Below are positions 29,011 to 38,246 of a DNA stretch of 64,000 bases, piece by piece. This DNA comes from Aeromonas lacus (lineage in GTDB: Bacteria > Pseudomonadota > Gammaproteobacteria > Enterobacterales > Aeromonadaceae), in the NCBI RefSeq assembly GCF_000764665.1, contig NZ_JRGM01000134.1:1-64000 (forward strand). The letters are read 5' to 3'. Under the pieces are notes generated by a model. The model was not told the origin of the DNA. It ran no database searches and saw only the letters and a program-made list of their open reading frames with translations. Position 1 is the first letter of the stretch. The number at the start of each line of letters is the position of its first letter. Made by a program: the position numbers and the translations under genes.

Positions 29011-29965
29011 ACAGCAACACGATTTTCAAGACGACACCCAGGCAGTGGGCCCAGGCCAGCTGCTGCGCAACGCCCGTGAACAGCTCGGCTGGACACGAGA
29101 ACAGGTTGCGTCCCGCATTCACCTTCGTCTGACCCTGATTGCCGCTATCGAATCGGATACGTACGACAAGCATACGTCTCATACCTTTATCCGGGGCTAT
29201 CTGCGCACCTACGCCAAGCTGGTGGGGATCCCGGAAGAGACCATTCTTGCCGCCTACGACAAGCTGGGTCTGACTCCGCCCGACAATATCGACATGCAGA
29301 GCTTCTCTCGCCGCTCCCGTCAGCAGGCGAGCGACAGCCGTCTGAAAGTGGTGACCTGGCTGGTGATCCTGGTGCTGATTGCGCTCTCCGTTGCCTGGTG
29401 GTGGCAGAGCACGACGCGCCGCTCCGCCGGGGATGAGGCGCTGGCTGCTACCGAAATGAGTACCACCGCAGCGCCAACTGCCGACACCGCAACCGTTGCA
29501 GTGGCAAATGATGCAACTGCGCCGGCTCAGGATGTCTCTGCCGCGGCAGCGACCATCGTTGCCCCGACCGCTGCTGTTTCCGACGCGGCTGCCACCCTGG
29601 CTCCGGCTTCTGCTGCCGTGGCATTGACCGACGCCAGCGGCGCCGTCAGCACTGTGGCCGATGTTGCCGCCTCCGGTGCCACTGCGACCGAATCTGAAGA
29701 GACTGCCGTTGATCCGGCAACTGCGCCGCAACTCAAGATGAGCTTTACCGCCGACTGCTGGCTGGATGTGAAGGATGCCAAGGGCAAGACTCTCTTCAGC
29801 GGTCTGAAGAAGGCAAATGACGAGCTGGTACTGGAAGGTGCCGAGCCCCTGAAGTTCATCATTGGCGCGCCGATGGCGGTCAAGCTCGACTACAAGGGCA
29901 AGTCCTTTGATATGAGCCGTTACAACAACGGCCGTACTGCCCGCTTCTCACTGCCGCAGGAGTAA
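29000..29965 (+). CDS. rodZ: Cytoskeleton protein RodZ
   Basis: A 321-aa single-pass inner membrane protein that ties MreB filaments to the elongasome. A helix-turn-helix domain lies at residues 15-85 ([20 protein letters not shown], read as the family start), the membrane segment at about 115-135 ([19 protein letters not shown]), then a long Ala/Thr/Val-rich periplasmic linker (about 150-240) and a C-terminal DUF4115 beta domain with the conserved [11 protein letters not shown]. Start ATG 29000 overlaps pilW. ispG starts 10 bases after. Confidence 0.95.
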   Translation: MTTEQQHDFQDDTQAVGPGQLLRNAREQLGWTREQVASRIHLRLTLIAAIESDTYDKHTSHTFIRGYLRTYAKLVGIPEETILAAYDKLGLTPPDNIDMQSFSRRSRQQASDSRLKVVTWLVILVLIALSVAWWWQSTTRRSAGDEALAATEMSTTAAPTADTATVAVANDATAPAQDVSAAAATIVAPTAAVSDAAATLAPASAAVALTDASGAVSTVADVAASGATATESEETAVDPATAPQLKMSFTADCWLDVKDAKGKTLFSGLKKANDELVLEGAEPLKFIIGAPMAVKLDYKGKSFDMSRYNNGRTARFSLPQE

Positions 29966-29975
29966 TCTGTTCGTC

Positions 29976-31091
29976 ATGTCCGCACACGAATCTCCCATTA
30001 TTCGTCGTAAATCACGGCAGATCATGGTTGGCAATGTACCGGTAGGGGGCGATGCCCCCATTACGGTGCAGACCATGACCAATACCAAGACCACTGATGT
30101 CGCCGCCACTGTCGAGCAGATCCAGCGGATTGAGCGGGTCGGGGCAGATATCGTTCGGGTTTCCGTGCCCACCATGGAAGCGGCGGAAGCGTTCAAGCTG
30201 ATCAAGCAGCAGACCCGTATTCCCATCGTTGCCGATATCCATTTTGACTATCGTATCGCCCTGAAAGTGGCCGAGTATGGCGCTGATTGCCTGCGCATCA
30301 ATCCGGGCAACATCGGCAACGAGCAGCGTGTTCGCTCTGTTGTAGATTGCGCGCGTGACCTCAATATCCCGATCCGCATCGGGGTCAATGGCGGGTCGCT
30401 GGAGAAGGATATTCAGGAGAAGTATGGCGAGCCGACCCCTGAGGCACTGGTGGAGTCCGCCATGCGTCACGTGGAATATCTCGATCGCCTCGATTTCCAG
30501 AACTTCAAGGTGAGCGTCAAGGCCTCCGATGTATTCCTCGCCGTGGGTGCCTACCGCCTGCTGGCCAAGCAAATTGAGCAGCCGCTCCATCTGGGCATCA
30601 CCGAAGCGGGCGGTTTCCGTGCCGGTGCGGTGAAGTCCTCCATTGGTCTTGGCATGCTGCTGGCTGACGGTATTGGCGACACCCTGCGCATCTCGCTGGC
30701 GGCCGATCCGGTAGAGGAAGTGAAGGTCGGTTTCGACATCCTCAAATCCCTGCGGATCCGCTCCCGTGGCATCAACTTCATCGCTTGCCCCTCCTGCTCC
30801 CGTCAGGAGTTCGACGTCATTGGCACTGTCAATGCGCTGGAAGAGCGGCTCGAAGACATCATTACCCCGATGGATGTCTCCATCATCGGCTGTGTGGTGA
30901 ACGGGCCGGGCGAAGCACTGGTTTCCGATCTCGGTCTTGCCGGTGCGGCCAACAAGAGTGCCTTCTATGAAGGGGGCCAGCGCGTTGACCGGCTCGACAA
31001 CAAGGATCTCATCCCGACCCTTGAGCGCCGCATTCGTGCCCGCGCCGCCATGCTGGACCCGGTTAACCGGATCCTGGTGGACAAGGATTGA
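29976..31091 (+). CDS. ispG: 4-hydroxy-3-methylbut-2-enyl-diphosphate synthase
   Basis: A 371-aa 4Fe-4S enzyme of the MEP isoprenoid pathway that opens MEcPP to HMBPP. The three cluster cysteines are in [10 protein letters not shown] (two, about 270) and [11 protein letters not shown] (about 305). The TIM-barrel region has MTNTKTTDV and RINPGNIG. Start ATG 29976. A terminator follows its stop. Confidence 0.98.
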   Translation: MSAHESPIIRRKSRQIMVGNVPVGGDAPITVQTMTNTKTTDVAATVEQIQRIERVGADIVRVSVPTMEAAEAFKLIKQQTRIPIVADIHFDYRIALKVAEYGADCLRINPGNIGNEQRVRSVVDCARDLNIPIRIGVNGGSLEKDIQEKYGEPTPEALVESAMRHVEYLDRLDFQNFKVSVKASDVFLAVGAYRLLAKQIEQPLHLGITEAGGFRAGAVKSSIGLGMLLADGIGDTLRISLAADPVEEVKVGFDILKSLRIRSRGINFIACPSCSRQEFDVIGTVNALEERLEDIITPMDVSIIGCVVNGPGEALVSDLGLAGAANKSAFYEGGQRVDRLDNKDLIPTLERRIRARAAMLDPVNRILVDKD

Positions 31092-31099
31092 ACGGACAG

Positions 31100-31123
31100 G
31101 GGCCACTTCGGGTGGCCCTCTTT
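31100..31123 (+). terminator. Terminator after ispG
   Basis: GGGCCAC (31100-31106) with GTGGCCC (31112-31118), then TCTTT. Confidence 0.65.
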
Positions 31124-31164
31124 CCAGGTGACTGATTTTACACCCCGCTTGCGGATTCCCTGAT

Positions 31165-31193
31165 TTTACCTCGGGGGTGAAAATCCCTATAAT
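31165..31193 (+). promoter_or_regulatory. Promoter of the hisS-yfgM-bamB unit
   Basis: TTTACC (31165-31170), 17-base spacer, TATAAT (31188-31193), 36 bases before hisS. The element ATTTTAC recurs at 31135, 31163 and 31202. Confidence 0.65.
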
Positions 31194-31229
31194 GCGGCCA
31201 AATTTTACCTCTTTTTCTCGAGTATCAAC

Positions 31230-32507
31230 GTGGCAAAACAGATCCAAGCTATTCGCGGTATGAATGATTGCCTGCCGGAGCAGAGCCCGGTATGGCAGAA
31301 GGTTGAACAGATCCTGCGCCAGGTCGTTGCCAGCTATGGCTACAGCGAAGTGCGCATGCCGATCGTCGAGCAGACCCATCTGTTCAAGCGCGCCATCGGT
31401 GAAGTGACCGACGTGGTCGAAAAAGAGATGTACACCTTTGAAGATCGCAATGGCGACAGCCTGAGCCTGCGTCCGGAAGGGACCGCCAGCTGCGTCCGCG
31501 CCGGTATCGAACACGGCCTGCTCTACAACCAGGAGCGCCGGATGTGGTACATGGGCCCCATGTTCCGCCACGAGCGTCCCCAAAAGGGCCGTTATCGCCA
31601 GTTCCACCAGTTCGGTGTCGAGCTGTTTGGCATCAACGGGCCGGATATCGACGCCGAGCTCATCATGCTGACCAACCGCCTGTGGCGTCTGTTCGGTATC
31701 AGCGAGCATGTGACCCTGCAGCTCAACACCCTGGGTCAGAGCGCCGAGCGTGCCGCTTACCGCGATGCGCTGGTCGCCTATCTGGAGCAGTACAAGGATC
31801 AGCTGGACGAAGAGAGCCAGCGCCGCATGTACAGCAACCCGCTGCGGGTGCTCGATTCCAAGGATGAGAAAGTGCAGGCCGTGCTGGTCGGTGCACCCCG
31901 TCTGTTCGACCACCTTGGCGAAGAGAGTCTGGCTCACTTCGAGGGGCTCAAGCGCCTGCTCGACTCTGCCGGCATCAAGTACGAAGTGAACGAGCGTCTG
32001 GTTCGTGGCCTCGACTACTACAACCTCACCGTGTTCGAGTGGGTGACCAACAGCTTGGGTGCCCAGGGCACCGTCTGTGCCGGTGGCCGCTATGACGGTC
32101 TGGTGGAGCAGCTGGGTGGCCAGCCGACGCCTGCAGTCGGTTTTGCCATGGGTATGGAGCGTCTGGTGCTGATGCTGGAGACCCTTGAGCTCAACGGCGA
32201 TATCCGCCCGGCGGTCGATGTCTATCTGGCGATGGTGGGCGAGGGGACCGAGCAGGCTGGCTTCCAGCTGGCCGAGCGTCTGCGCGATGCGCTGCCAGAC
32301 CTGCGCCTGATGAGCCACTGCGGCGGCGGCAACTTCAAGAAACAACTCAAGCGTGCCGACAAGAGCGGCGCGTCCATCGCCCTGATCCTTGGTGAGACCG
32401 AGGTGCAAAACGGGGAGATCACTATCAAATATCTGCGTGGTCAGGCTGAGCAACAGACCGTCAAGGTTGACGCCGCCATTGCCCTGCTGGCAGCCAAAGG
32501 AGAGTAA
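31230..32507 (+). CDS. hisS: Histidyl-tRNA synthetase
   Basis: A 425-aa class II aminoacyl-tRNA synthetase. Motif 2 is [18 protein letters not shown] (about 110-128), the histidine-binding blocks RGLDYYN and AGGRYDGL follow, and motif 3 is [11 protein letters not shown]. The C-terminal anticodon domain starts near 330. The start is GTG 31230 by alignment ([13 protein letters not shown]). yfgM begins three bases after the stop. Confidence 0.98.
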   Translation: MAKQIQAIRGMNDCLPEQSPVWQKVEQILRQVVASYGYSEVRMPIVEQTHLFKRAIGEVTDVVEKEMYTFEDRNGDSLSLRPEGTASCVRAGIEHGLLYNQERRMWYMGPMFRHERPQKGRYRQFHQFGVELFGINGPDIDAELIMLTNRLWRLFGISEHVTLQLNTLGQSAERAAYRDALVAYLEQYKDQLDEESQRRMYSNPLRVLDSKDEKVQAVLVGAPRLFDHLGEESLAHFEGLKRLLDSAGIKYEVNERLVRGLDYYNLTVFEWVTNSLGAQGTVCAGGRYDGLVEQLGGQPTPAVGFAMGMERLVLMLETLELNGDIRPAVDVYLAMVGEGTEQAGFQLAERLRDALPDLRLMSHCGGGNFKKQLKRADKSGASIALILGETEVQNGEITIKYLRGQAEQQTVKVDAAIALLAAKGE

Positions 32508-32510
32508 GCT

Positions 32511-33161
32511 GTGGAAGTTTATACCACCGAAGAACAACAGGTTGAGGTTATCAAGGAGTGGTGGAAAGAGAACGGGACCTCGGTGATCGCCGGTACCGTG
32601 ATCGGTCTGGTCGGCCTGTTTGGCTGGCGCTACTACAACCAGTACCAGCAACAGACCATGGAGGCCTCCTCCCACGCCTACAACCAGGTGATTACCCAGC
32701 TGGCTAAAGGCGATGCCGCCGGTTTCGAGCAGGCAGAGCAGTTTGTCTCCGCCAACAAGGGCGACTCCTATGGCGAGCTGGCTGCGCTGCAACTGGCTGC
32801 TGCCGCTGTCAAGGCAGGCAAGCTGGATCTGGCTGCCGAGCAGCTGACCCAGGTGGCCACCAGCGGTGACGAGAGCATTCGTCCCATCGCTGCACTGCGT
32901 CTGGCTCGCGTATTGAACGATCAGGGCAAAGCCGATGACGCGCTGGCCCAGCTCGGCAAGATCAACAGCGACGCCTTCAAGGCCCAGGTGGCCGAAGTGC
33001 GCGGTGACATCCTGCAAAAGCAGGGCAAGATTGAGGAGGCTCGCGATGCCTATCAGGCGGCGGCCGATGCCGGCGGCCTGCAGGGCAGCCAGGAGCTCAA
33101 GTTGAAGATGGACGATCTGGCCCTGCCGGCCATGACCACGGGTGAGGCACCGGATGCGTAA
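32511..33161 (+). CDS. yfgM: Ancillary SecYEG translocon subunit YfgM
   Basis: A 216-aa inner membrane protein with one membrane segment (about residues 24-42, SVIAGTVIGLVGLFGWRYY) and a periplasmic TPR-like domain. In E. coli YfgM binds PpiD at the SecYEG exit. GTG start at 32511 with GGAG in the end of hisS. Overlaps bamB by eight bases, so the two are coupled. Confidence 0.94.
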   Translation: MEVYTTEEQQVEVIKEWWKENGTSVIAGTVIGLVGLFGWRYYNQYQQQTMEASSHAYNQVITQLAKGDAAGFEQAEQFVSANKGDSYGELAALQLAAAAVKAGKLDLAAEQLTQVATSGDESIRPIAALRLARVLNDQGKADDALAQLGKINSDAFKAQVAEVRGDILQKQGKIEEARDAYQAAADAGGLQGSQELKLKMDDLALPAMTTGEAPDA

Positions 33162-34338
33162 TCTATTCAAAATGGTGGCGCTGGGGGCTGCGGTCTCCTT
33201 CGCTCTGCAGGGCTGCTCCCTGTTCAGCTCGGAAGAGGATTTGAACCCCATGGCACCGCTGCCCAAGGTCGAATCCGCTTTCAGTGCCGATACCGAGTGG
33301 TCTTCCACCGTCGGTGACGGCATCGGTGACTTCTACTCCCAGCTCAAGCCGGCAGTGGAAGATGAGCGCATCTATGCCGCTGCGCGCGATGGCGATGTGA
33401 CCGCTTTTGACCGCGCCAGTGGCGATCGCCTCTGGACGGTCGATCTGGCCGACCTGCCGGTCAACGCCGACAAGCGCAGCGCCCGTCTCTCCGGCGGTCT
33501 GGTCTCCCGTTACGGCAAGCTGTTCCTCGGCTCCGAGAACGGGGTGGTCTACGCCCTGAACGAAGAGAACGGCGAAGTGCTGTGGCAGACCAATGTGCCC
33601 GGCGAAGTGGTCGCCAGCCCTGCGGTTGAAGATGGTCGCGTGGTGGTACTGACCACCTCCGGTCGCCTGATTGCGCTCGACACCGACGAGGGCAAGATGC
33701 AGTGGACGCTCTCCGAAGAGCAGCCGCCGCTGACCCTGCGCAGTGCCGGCGCCCCGGTGATCACCAATGGCGCCGTCATCTATGGCCGTGCCGATGGCAA
33801 GGTGGGCATCGCGCTGCTGAGCAACGGCCAACCTGTGCGCCAGTCCAAGGTTGCCGACCCGCGCGGTGCTACCGAGCTTGACCGTATGGTGGACGTCGAT
33901 GCCAGCCCGCTGATTGCCGGTGATGAGCTTTACGCCATCGCCTACAATGGCCAGTTGATGGCGCGCAAGCTGATGAGCGGCGATGAAGTGTGGAAGCGCA
34001 AGTATTCCGGCTATCGCGATCTCGCCATCACCGGCAATGCCATCGTGCTGACCGACAGTCGCAGCCACCTGTTTGCCATCGACCGTCGCAATGGTCTGGA
34101 GCTGTGGTCCAACACCCAGCTGGAGAATCGTACCGTCACTGCACCAGTCATCTTCGGTGACTATGTGGTGGTGGGTGATGTGGAAGGATACCTGTACTGG
34201 CTTGATCGTACCGACGGTACCATCAAGGCGATGCAGCAGCTCGACAGCAGTGGTCTGTATGCTGCTCCGCTTGTGGATGGCGATACCCTGTATGTGCAGA
34301 GCCGTGGCGGCAAGCTGTACGCGCTAAAGCGTCCTTGA
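33154..34338 (+). CDS. bamB: Outer membrane assembly lipoprotein BamB
   Basis: A 394-aa lipoprotein of the BAM complex, with a signal peptide ending ALQGC (cysteine at about residue 19) and an eight-bladed beta-propeller built of PQQ-like repeats (for example GDRLWTVDL, NGEVLWQTNV, GDEVWKRKY, NGLELWSNT). It binds BamA on the periplasmic side. Start ATG 33154 has GAGG six bases before it; the in-frame GTG at 33142 is less likely. A terminator separates it from der. Confidence 0.96.
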   Translation: MRNLFKMVALGAAVSFALQGCSLFSSEEDLNPMAPLPKVESAFSADTEWSSTVGDGIGDFYSQLKPAVEDERIYAAARDGDVTAFDRASGDRLWTVDLADLPVNADKRSARLSGGLVSRYGKLFLGSENGVVYALNEENGEVLWQTNVPGEVVASPAVEDGRVVVLTTSGRLIALDTDEGKMQWTLSEEQPPLTLRSAGAPVITNGAVIYGRADGKVGIALLSNGQPVRQSKVADPRGATELDRMVDVDASPLIAGDELYAIAYNGQLMARKLMSGDEVWKRKYSGYRDLAITGNAIVLTDSRSHLFAIDRRNGLELWSNTQLENRTVTAPVIFGDYVVVGDVEGYLYWLDRTDGTIKAMQQLDSSGLYAAPLVDGDTLYVQSRGGKLYALKRP

Positions 34339-34360
34339 TCGTCCGTTAATTTGAATATCC

Positions 34361-34390
34361 GGCTCCTGGTCTTCGGACCCGGAGCCTTTG
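34361..34390 (+). terminator. Terminator after bamB
   Basis: GGCTCC (34361-34366) with GGAGCC (34381-34386), inner GGTC/GACC on a TTCG loop, then TTTGTCGTCTT. Confidence 0.7.
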
Positions 34391-34412
34391 TCGTCTTGAG
34401 AATGAGGCTTTT

Positions 34413-35909
34413 ATGACTCCTGTTGTTGCCCTGGTGGGCCGCCCCAATGTGGGGAAATCCACCCTGTTTAACCGCCTGACCCGTACCCGGGATGCCCTGG
34501 TTGCCGACTTCCCCGGCCTGACCCGGGACCGTAAATATGGCCAGGCGAAGCTGGGCGAGCTGGAATTTATCGTGGTCGATACCGGCGGTATCGATGGCAC
34601 TGAGGAGGGGATCGAGCTGAAGATGGCCGAGCAGTCCCTGCTGGCCATCGAAGAAGCCGATGTGGTGCTGTTCATGGTGGATGCTCGTGCCGGTTTGACT
34701 GCTGCGGATCAGGCCATCGCCGAGCACCTGCGCAAGACCCACAAGAAGGTGTTTCTGGTCGCCAACAAGACCGATGGCATCGACGGTGACTCCGCGGTCT
34801 CCGAGTTTTACGGTCTGGCGCTGGGTGAGGTCTACCAGATGGCTGCCGCCCACGGTCGCGGCGTATTGAGCCTGCTGGAGCTGGCACTGGCTCCTCACTT
34901 GGAGACGCTGGTCGAAGCCGCTGGCGACGAAGAGGTGCAGGACGAGGAAGAAGAGGACTTCGACGAAGAAGCCCTGCTGCGCATGGTGGCTGCCGGTGAA
35001 CTCGATACCAAAGAGGACACCAAGGAGACTCCGTTCGCCGATCTGCCTATCAAGTTCGCCATCGTCGGTCGCCCCAACGTCGGCAAATCGACCCTGACCA
35101 ACCGCATGCTGGGTGAAGATCGGGTCATCGTCTATGACATGCCGGGCACCACCCGTGACTCCGTCTACATCCCGATGGAGCGTGACGAGCAGAAGTACGT
35201 CATCATCGATACCGCCGGCGTGCGCCGTCGCGGCAAGGTGCACGAGACGGTGGAGAAGTTCTCCGTTATCAAGACCCTCAAGGCCATCGAAGATGCCAAC
35301 GTCTGTCTGCTGGTGATCGACGCTCAGGAGACCATCACCGATCAGGACTTGAGCATCCTCGGTTTCGTGCTCAACACCGGCCGCTCCGTGGTGCTGGTGG
35401 TGAACAAGTGGGATGGTCTGGATCAGAAAGTGAAAGAGGATGTGAAGAACGAGCTGGATCGTCGCTTGGGCTTCATCGACTTCGCCCGCGTTCACTTCAT
35501 CTCCGCCCTGCACGGCAGCGGTGTTGGTCACCTGTTTGAATCCATTCAGGAGGCTTACCAGTCCGCAACGCGCCGTACCAGTACCGCCATGCTGACCCGC
35601 ATCATGCAGATGGCGCAGGAAGATCACCAGCCGCCTATGGTCAACGGTCGCCGCGTCAAGCTCAAATATGCTCACGCCGGTGGTTACAACCCGCCGCGCA
35701 TCGTGATCCACGGTAACCAGCTCAATGACTTGCCGGACTCCTACAAGCGGTATCTGATCAACTACTTCCGCAAGTCCCTCAAGATCATGGGCAGCCCGAT
35801 CCGGGTCGAGTTCCAGGAGTCGGTCAACCCGTTTGAAGGCAAGAAGAATACCCTGACCCTGAGTCAGGAGCGCCAGCGCAAACGGCTGCTGAAGATGAAG
35901 AAGAAATAA
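34413..35909 (+). CDS. der: Ribosome biogenesis GTPase Der
   Basis: A 498-aa protein with two tandem GTPase domains, each with GRPNVGKST (about residues 9 and 213) and the matching NKxD motifs (VANKTDG, VVNKWDG), followed by a KH-like domain. Between the G domains is a very acidic linker ([12 protein letters not shown]). Der is needed for 50S subunit maturation. Start ATG 34413 after GAGG-like purines. A terminator follows. Confidence 0.97.
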   Translation: MTPVVALVGRPNVGKSTLFNRLTRTRDALVADFPGLTRDRKYGQAKLGELEFIVVDTGGIDGTEEGIELKMAEQSLLAIEEADVVLFMVDARAGLTAADQAIAEHLRKTHKKVFLVANKTDGIDGDSAVSEFYGLALGEVYQMAAAHGRGVLSLLELALAPHLETLVEAAGDEEVQDEEEEDFDEEALLRMVAAGELDTKEDTKETPFADLPIKFAIVGRPNVGKSTLTNRMLGEDRVIVYDMPGTTRDSVYIPMERDEQKYVIIDTAGVRRRGKVHETVEKFSVIKTLKAIEDANVCLLVIDAQETITDQDLSILGFVLNTGRSVVLVVNKWDGLDQKVKEDVKNELDRRLGFIDFARVHFISALHGSGVGHLFESIQEAYQSATRRTSTAMLTRIMQMAQEDHQPPMVNGRRVKLKYAHAGGYNPPRIVIHGNQLNDLPDSYKRYLINYFRKSLKIMGSPIRVEFQESVNPFEGKKNTLTLSQERQRKRLLKMKKK

Positions 35910-35915
35910 GCCCTG

Positions 35916-35945
35916 GCGGCTGCCCTCACCGGCAGCCGCTTTGTT
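35916..35945 (+). terminator. Terminator after der
   Basis: GCGGCTGCC (35916-35924) with GGCAGCCGC (35931-35939), then TTTGTT. Confidence 0.7.
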
Positions 35946-36021
35946 ATCCTCGCCATGTTAAGGGGAGGGGGATCTGCCATGGAGCAAGACCATGGCAGAT
36001 CCACTTTTCGAGGAGTTGATT

Positions 36022-36252
36022 ATGGAAGCCCTGCTATGTCCATCCTGCCAGAGCGAACTGGATACCCGCAGCAAGGAGCAAGCTTGCGGTAACTGCAAGG
36101 CCATTGTGCGGGTCACCGCACTCTGCCCCACCTGCCATCAGGAGCTGGAGCGGCTCAAGGCGTGTGGTGCGGTCGATTACTTCTGCAATCACTGCAACTC
36201 GCTGGTCTCCAAGCGCTCGGTGCAATTTAGCGCCGCCATCCAGCCAACCTGA
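36022..36252 (+). CDS. yfgJ: Zinc-ribbon protein, YfgJ-like
   Basis: A 76-aa protein with four CxxC pairs or near-pairs (LLCPSCQ, ACGNCK, LCPTCHQ and FCNHCNS), which would form two zinc ribbons. The segment LKACGAVDYFC is shared with E. coli YfgJ, and the position after der is the same. Function unknown. ATG 36022 has AGGAG six bases before it; the longer frame from 35992 does not. Confidence 0.88.
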   Translation: MEALLCPSCQSELDTRSKEQACGNCKAIVRVTALCPTCHQELERLKACGAVDYFCNHCNSLVSKRSVQFSAAIQPT

Positions 36253-36268
36253 GCAAAGTGTGGAACAT

Positions 36269-36293
36269 AAAAAACCCGGCTAATGCCGGGTTT
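36269..36293 (-). terminator. Terminator of the 48-aa small gene (shared with yfgJ)
   Basis: AAACCCGGC (36272-36280) with GCCGGGTTT (36285-36293) on a TAAT loop. The reverse strand has T6 (36274-36269); the forward tail is weaker. The stem begins in the small gene's stop codon. Confidence 0.75.
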
Positions 36294-36438
36294 ATGCTGT
36301 GTGTTCTGCGATAAGCAGGGTATAGGATCGATTTCTGCGCCACAGGTTGCGCTTGATGTCATTAAGCTTGAGCTTGCGTCTGGGACTCCAGCTGCACTTT
36401 GCTTTTCTGACCAGACTGATTTTTCTACGTTTTTGCAT
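36292..36438 (-). CDS. Small, very basic 48-aa protein, unknown family
   Basis: The frame starts at ATG 36438 with a near-ideal ribosome binding site (GGGAGGAG, six bases before) and its stop codon runs straight into an intrinsic terminator with T6. The product has 16 Lys/Arg and only two acidic residues; examples are MQKRRKISLVRKAK and SWSPRRKLK. There is no signal peptide or membrane segment. Such composition suits binding to RNA, the ribosome or DNA, but nothing more specific can be seen. It lies downstream of mltF on the same strand, with a 71-bp inverted-repeat element between. Real gene likely; function unknown. Confidence 0.7.
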   Translation of the reverse strand: MQKRRKISLVRKAKCSWSPRRKLKLNDIKRNLWRRNRSYTLLIAEHTA

Positions 36439-36486
36439 CTTGGTCTCCTCCCAACTGGGTGGCCATCCGGGCCTTGGGTCATTGAT

Positions 36487-36557
36487 GGAGCCCATCCGAA
36501 ATTGCTGTTATTTAATCTCTCAACATAATGAAAAAAATGCGATTTCGGATAGGCTCC
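36487..36557. repeat. MITE-like element, 71 bp with 19-bp terminal inverted repeats
   Basis: GGAGCCCATCCGAAATTGC (36487-36505) and GCGATTTCGGATAGGCTCC (36539-36557) are inverted copies matching at 17 of 19 positions around a 33-base AT-rich centre. Both ends are flanked by GAT (36484-36486 and 36558-36560), which looks like a 3-bp target duplication. The core is too short to code for a transposase. It could also be a plain mRNA hairpin. Confidence 0.6.
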
Positions 36558-36613
36558 GATGTAATTCGATGGTAACAGAGAAGTTTGCGTGAAAACAGCC
36601 GAATAATGGTTTG

Positions 36614-38098
36614 TTAGCGCATGGTGATCTGATTGACCACCTCGGCGATGACGGTGGGGCGCTCGGCCAGCTCTGGTTCGCTGGCGTTGTCGATGTTTTC
36701 CCGCTGTTGCGCTCGCTGCTTCTCGTTGTCGAGCCAGAGCAGGCTCTGGTAATACTGGCGCACGTTGTTGACGTAGTTGCGCGCCTCGCCGCCACGGGCA
36801 TAGCCGTAGCGCACCTTGCGATGCCAGCGCGCCTGCTGCAGCAGCGGCAGCACCTCTTTCACGTCGCCCCAGGCATCCGGGTTCTTGCCCAGCTCCTTGG
36901 TCAGGCGACGGGCATCCATCATGTGGCCGTAACCTATGTTGTAGGCGGTGAGGGCAAACCACACCTTCTCGTCATCAGGCACCGAGTCGGGCACCTTCTC
37001 CATCATCTGTTGCAGATAGAGGGCTCCGCCCTTGATGCTCTCTTCCGGATGGAGCCGGTCGTTGACCCCCATCGCCTTGGCGGTGGGCTCGGTCAGCATC
37101 ATCATGCCGCGCACGCCGGTGTAGGAGCGAGCATGAGGGTCCCAGTGGGACTCCTGATAGCTGATGGCGGCCAGCAGGCGCCAGTCGATGTTTTTGGCAT
37201 GGTTCTGGAACAGCGACTGATATTTGGGCAGCAGACTCTTGGCTCGCTGCAGGAAGGTGCGGGTATCGACGAAATCGAAGTTCTGCACGTGGCCGAAGTA
37301 CTTCTCGTCGAGCTTGGCGATGGCGCCATCCATGAAGCGCTGGCCGAAGAAGTCGATGACGCTGGCATAGAGGCTGTCGTCGGGCAGCTTGCTCATGGCC
37401 CAGGCGACGGTCTGCTTCTGGGCCAGGGTCAGCCCCTCGGTGAGCTCCGGGTAGTAGCGCTGGCTGCGGGCCAGCACAGTATCCTGCACCACCGTGTAGT
37501 CAATCTTGCCTTCGACCACCTGTCTCAGCAGATCTTCCAGATCGGCGCTGTTGCTGACGCTCCAGTTGAGGTCAGGATTGGTCTTGCTGAGCTCCTTGAG
37601 CAGATCTTCACCGGTCGAACCGGCAGCCACCACCAGCTTGCCCTTGATATCATCCAGAGAGTCCGGCTTTGGCTTGCCGTTGCGATAAACCAGTTTGGGT
37701 GAGACCTGATAGAAGCCCGGCCCGAAGCGAAACAGCTGGCGTCGCTCCGGGGTGACCATGATGGCGGCCGCAGCCAGATCGAGTTTGCCTTTCTTGAGCA
37801 GGTTTACCAGTTCATCCGAACTGTTAACCGGCACTATGGTGAGTTTGACCCCCAGCCAGTCGGCATAGTTTTTCGCCAGCTCGTAATCGAACCCCTGGGC
37901 GGTGTCGTCACGCTGGTAATAGGAGGTGGGGCCGTAGATGGTGCCAACCCGGATCTCGCCCCGTTGGCGGATCTGCTCCAGCTGGCTGGAGGGGGTGTAG
38001 AAGTCACAACCGACTAGGGTCAGCAGCAACGTCAGCCCGATAAATAGTCGAAAAATGCAGCGCAAGTAGGTGAGTACCTTTGTTGAAAAAATCGGCAT
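36614..38098 (-). CDS. mltF: Membrane-bound lytic murein transglycosylase F
   Basis: A 494-aa outer membrane lipoprotein: signal and lipobox TLVGC (cysteine near residue 31), a periplasmic binding-protein-like domain (about 45-270, [13 protein letters not shown] at the start) and a C-terminal lysozyme-like SLT domain with the catalytic glutamate in [12 protein letters not shown] and MMMLTEPTA following. It cleaves peptidoglycan with 1,6-anhydro ends. It diverges from purL as in E. coli. The ribosome binding site is weak at the ATG 38098. Confidence 0.95.
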   Translation of the reverse strand: MPIFSTKVLTYLRCIFRLFIGLTLLLTLVGCDFYTPSSQLEQIRQRGEIRVGTIYGPTSYYQRDDTAQGFDYELAKNYADWLGVKLTIVPVNSSDELVNLLKKGKLDLAAAAIMVTPERRQLFRFGPGFYQVSPKLVYRNGKPKPDSLDDIKGKLVVAAGSTGEDLLKELSKTNPDLNWSVSNSADLEDLLRQVVEGKIDYTVVQDTVLARSQRYYPELTEGLTLAQKQTVAWAMSKLPDDSLYASVIDFFGQRFMDGAIAKLDEKYFGHVQNFDFVDTRTFLQRAKSLLPKYQSLFQNHAKNIDWRLLAAISYQESHWDPHARSYTGVRGMMMLTEPTAKAMGVNDRLHPEESIKGGALYLQQMMEKVPDSVPDDEKVWFALTAYNIGYGHMMDARRLTKELGKNPDAWGDVKEVLPLLQQARWHRKVRYGYARGGEARNYVNNVRQYYQSLLWLDNEKQRAQQRENIDNASEPELAERPTVIAEVVNQITMR

Positions 38099-38159
38099 TT
38101 GTCAAAAAAGAAGCACCTTTATACCAGAGAGTGTGCGCCGAGTCACACTACACAAAACG

Positions 38160-38198
38160 AGAAAAACGTTTGTCCGCTGTGAGCCAGCTCCCTATAAT
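38160..38198 (+). promoter_or_regulatory. purL promoter with PurR box over the -35
   Basis: TTGTCC (38170-38175), 17-base spacer, TATAAT (38193-38198). AAAACGTTTG lies at the centre of a PurR-like site (38160-38175) that overlaps the -35, matching the core CAAACGTTTG at nine of ten positions. Confidence 0.7.
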
Positions 38199-38246
38199 AC
38201 GCGCGTCTCAATTCCCCCCACTTCAAAACTTGGTGAGAAAGGTCAT

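Noticed and set aside
30012-33323. 1103-codon reverse frame opposite ispG, hisS and yfgM
   Set aside because: Runs across three real genes and their promoter; composition-driven shadow.
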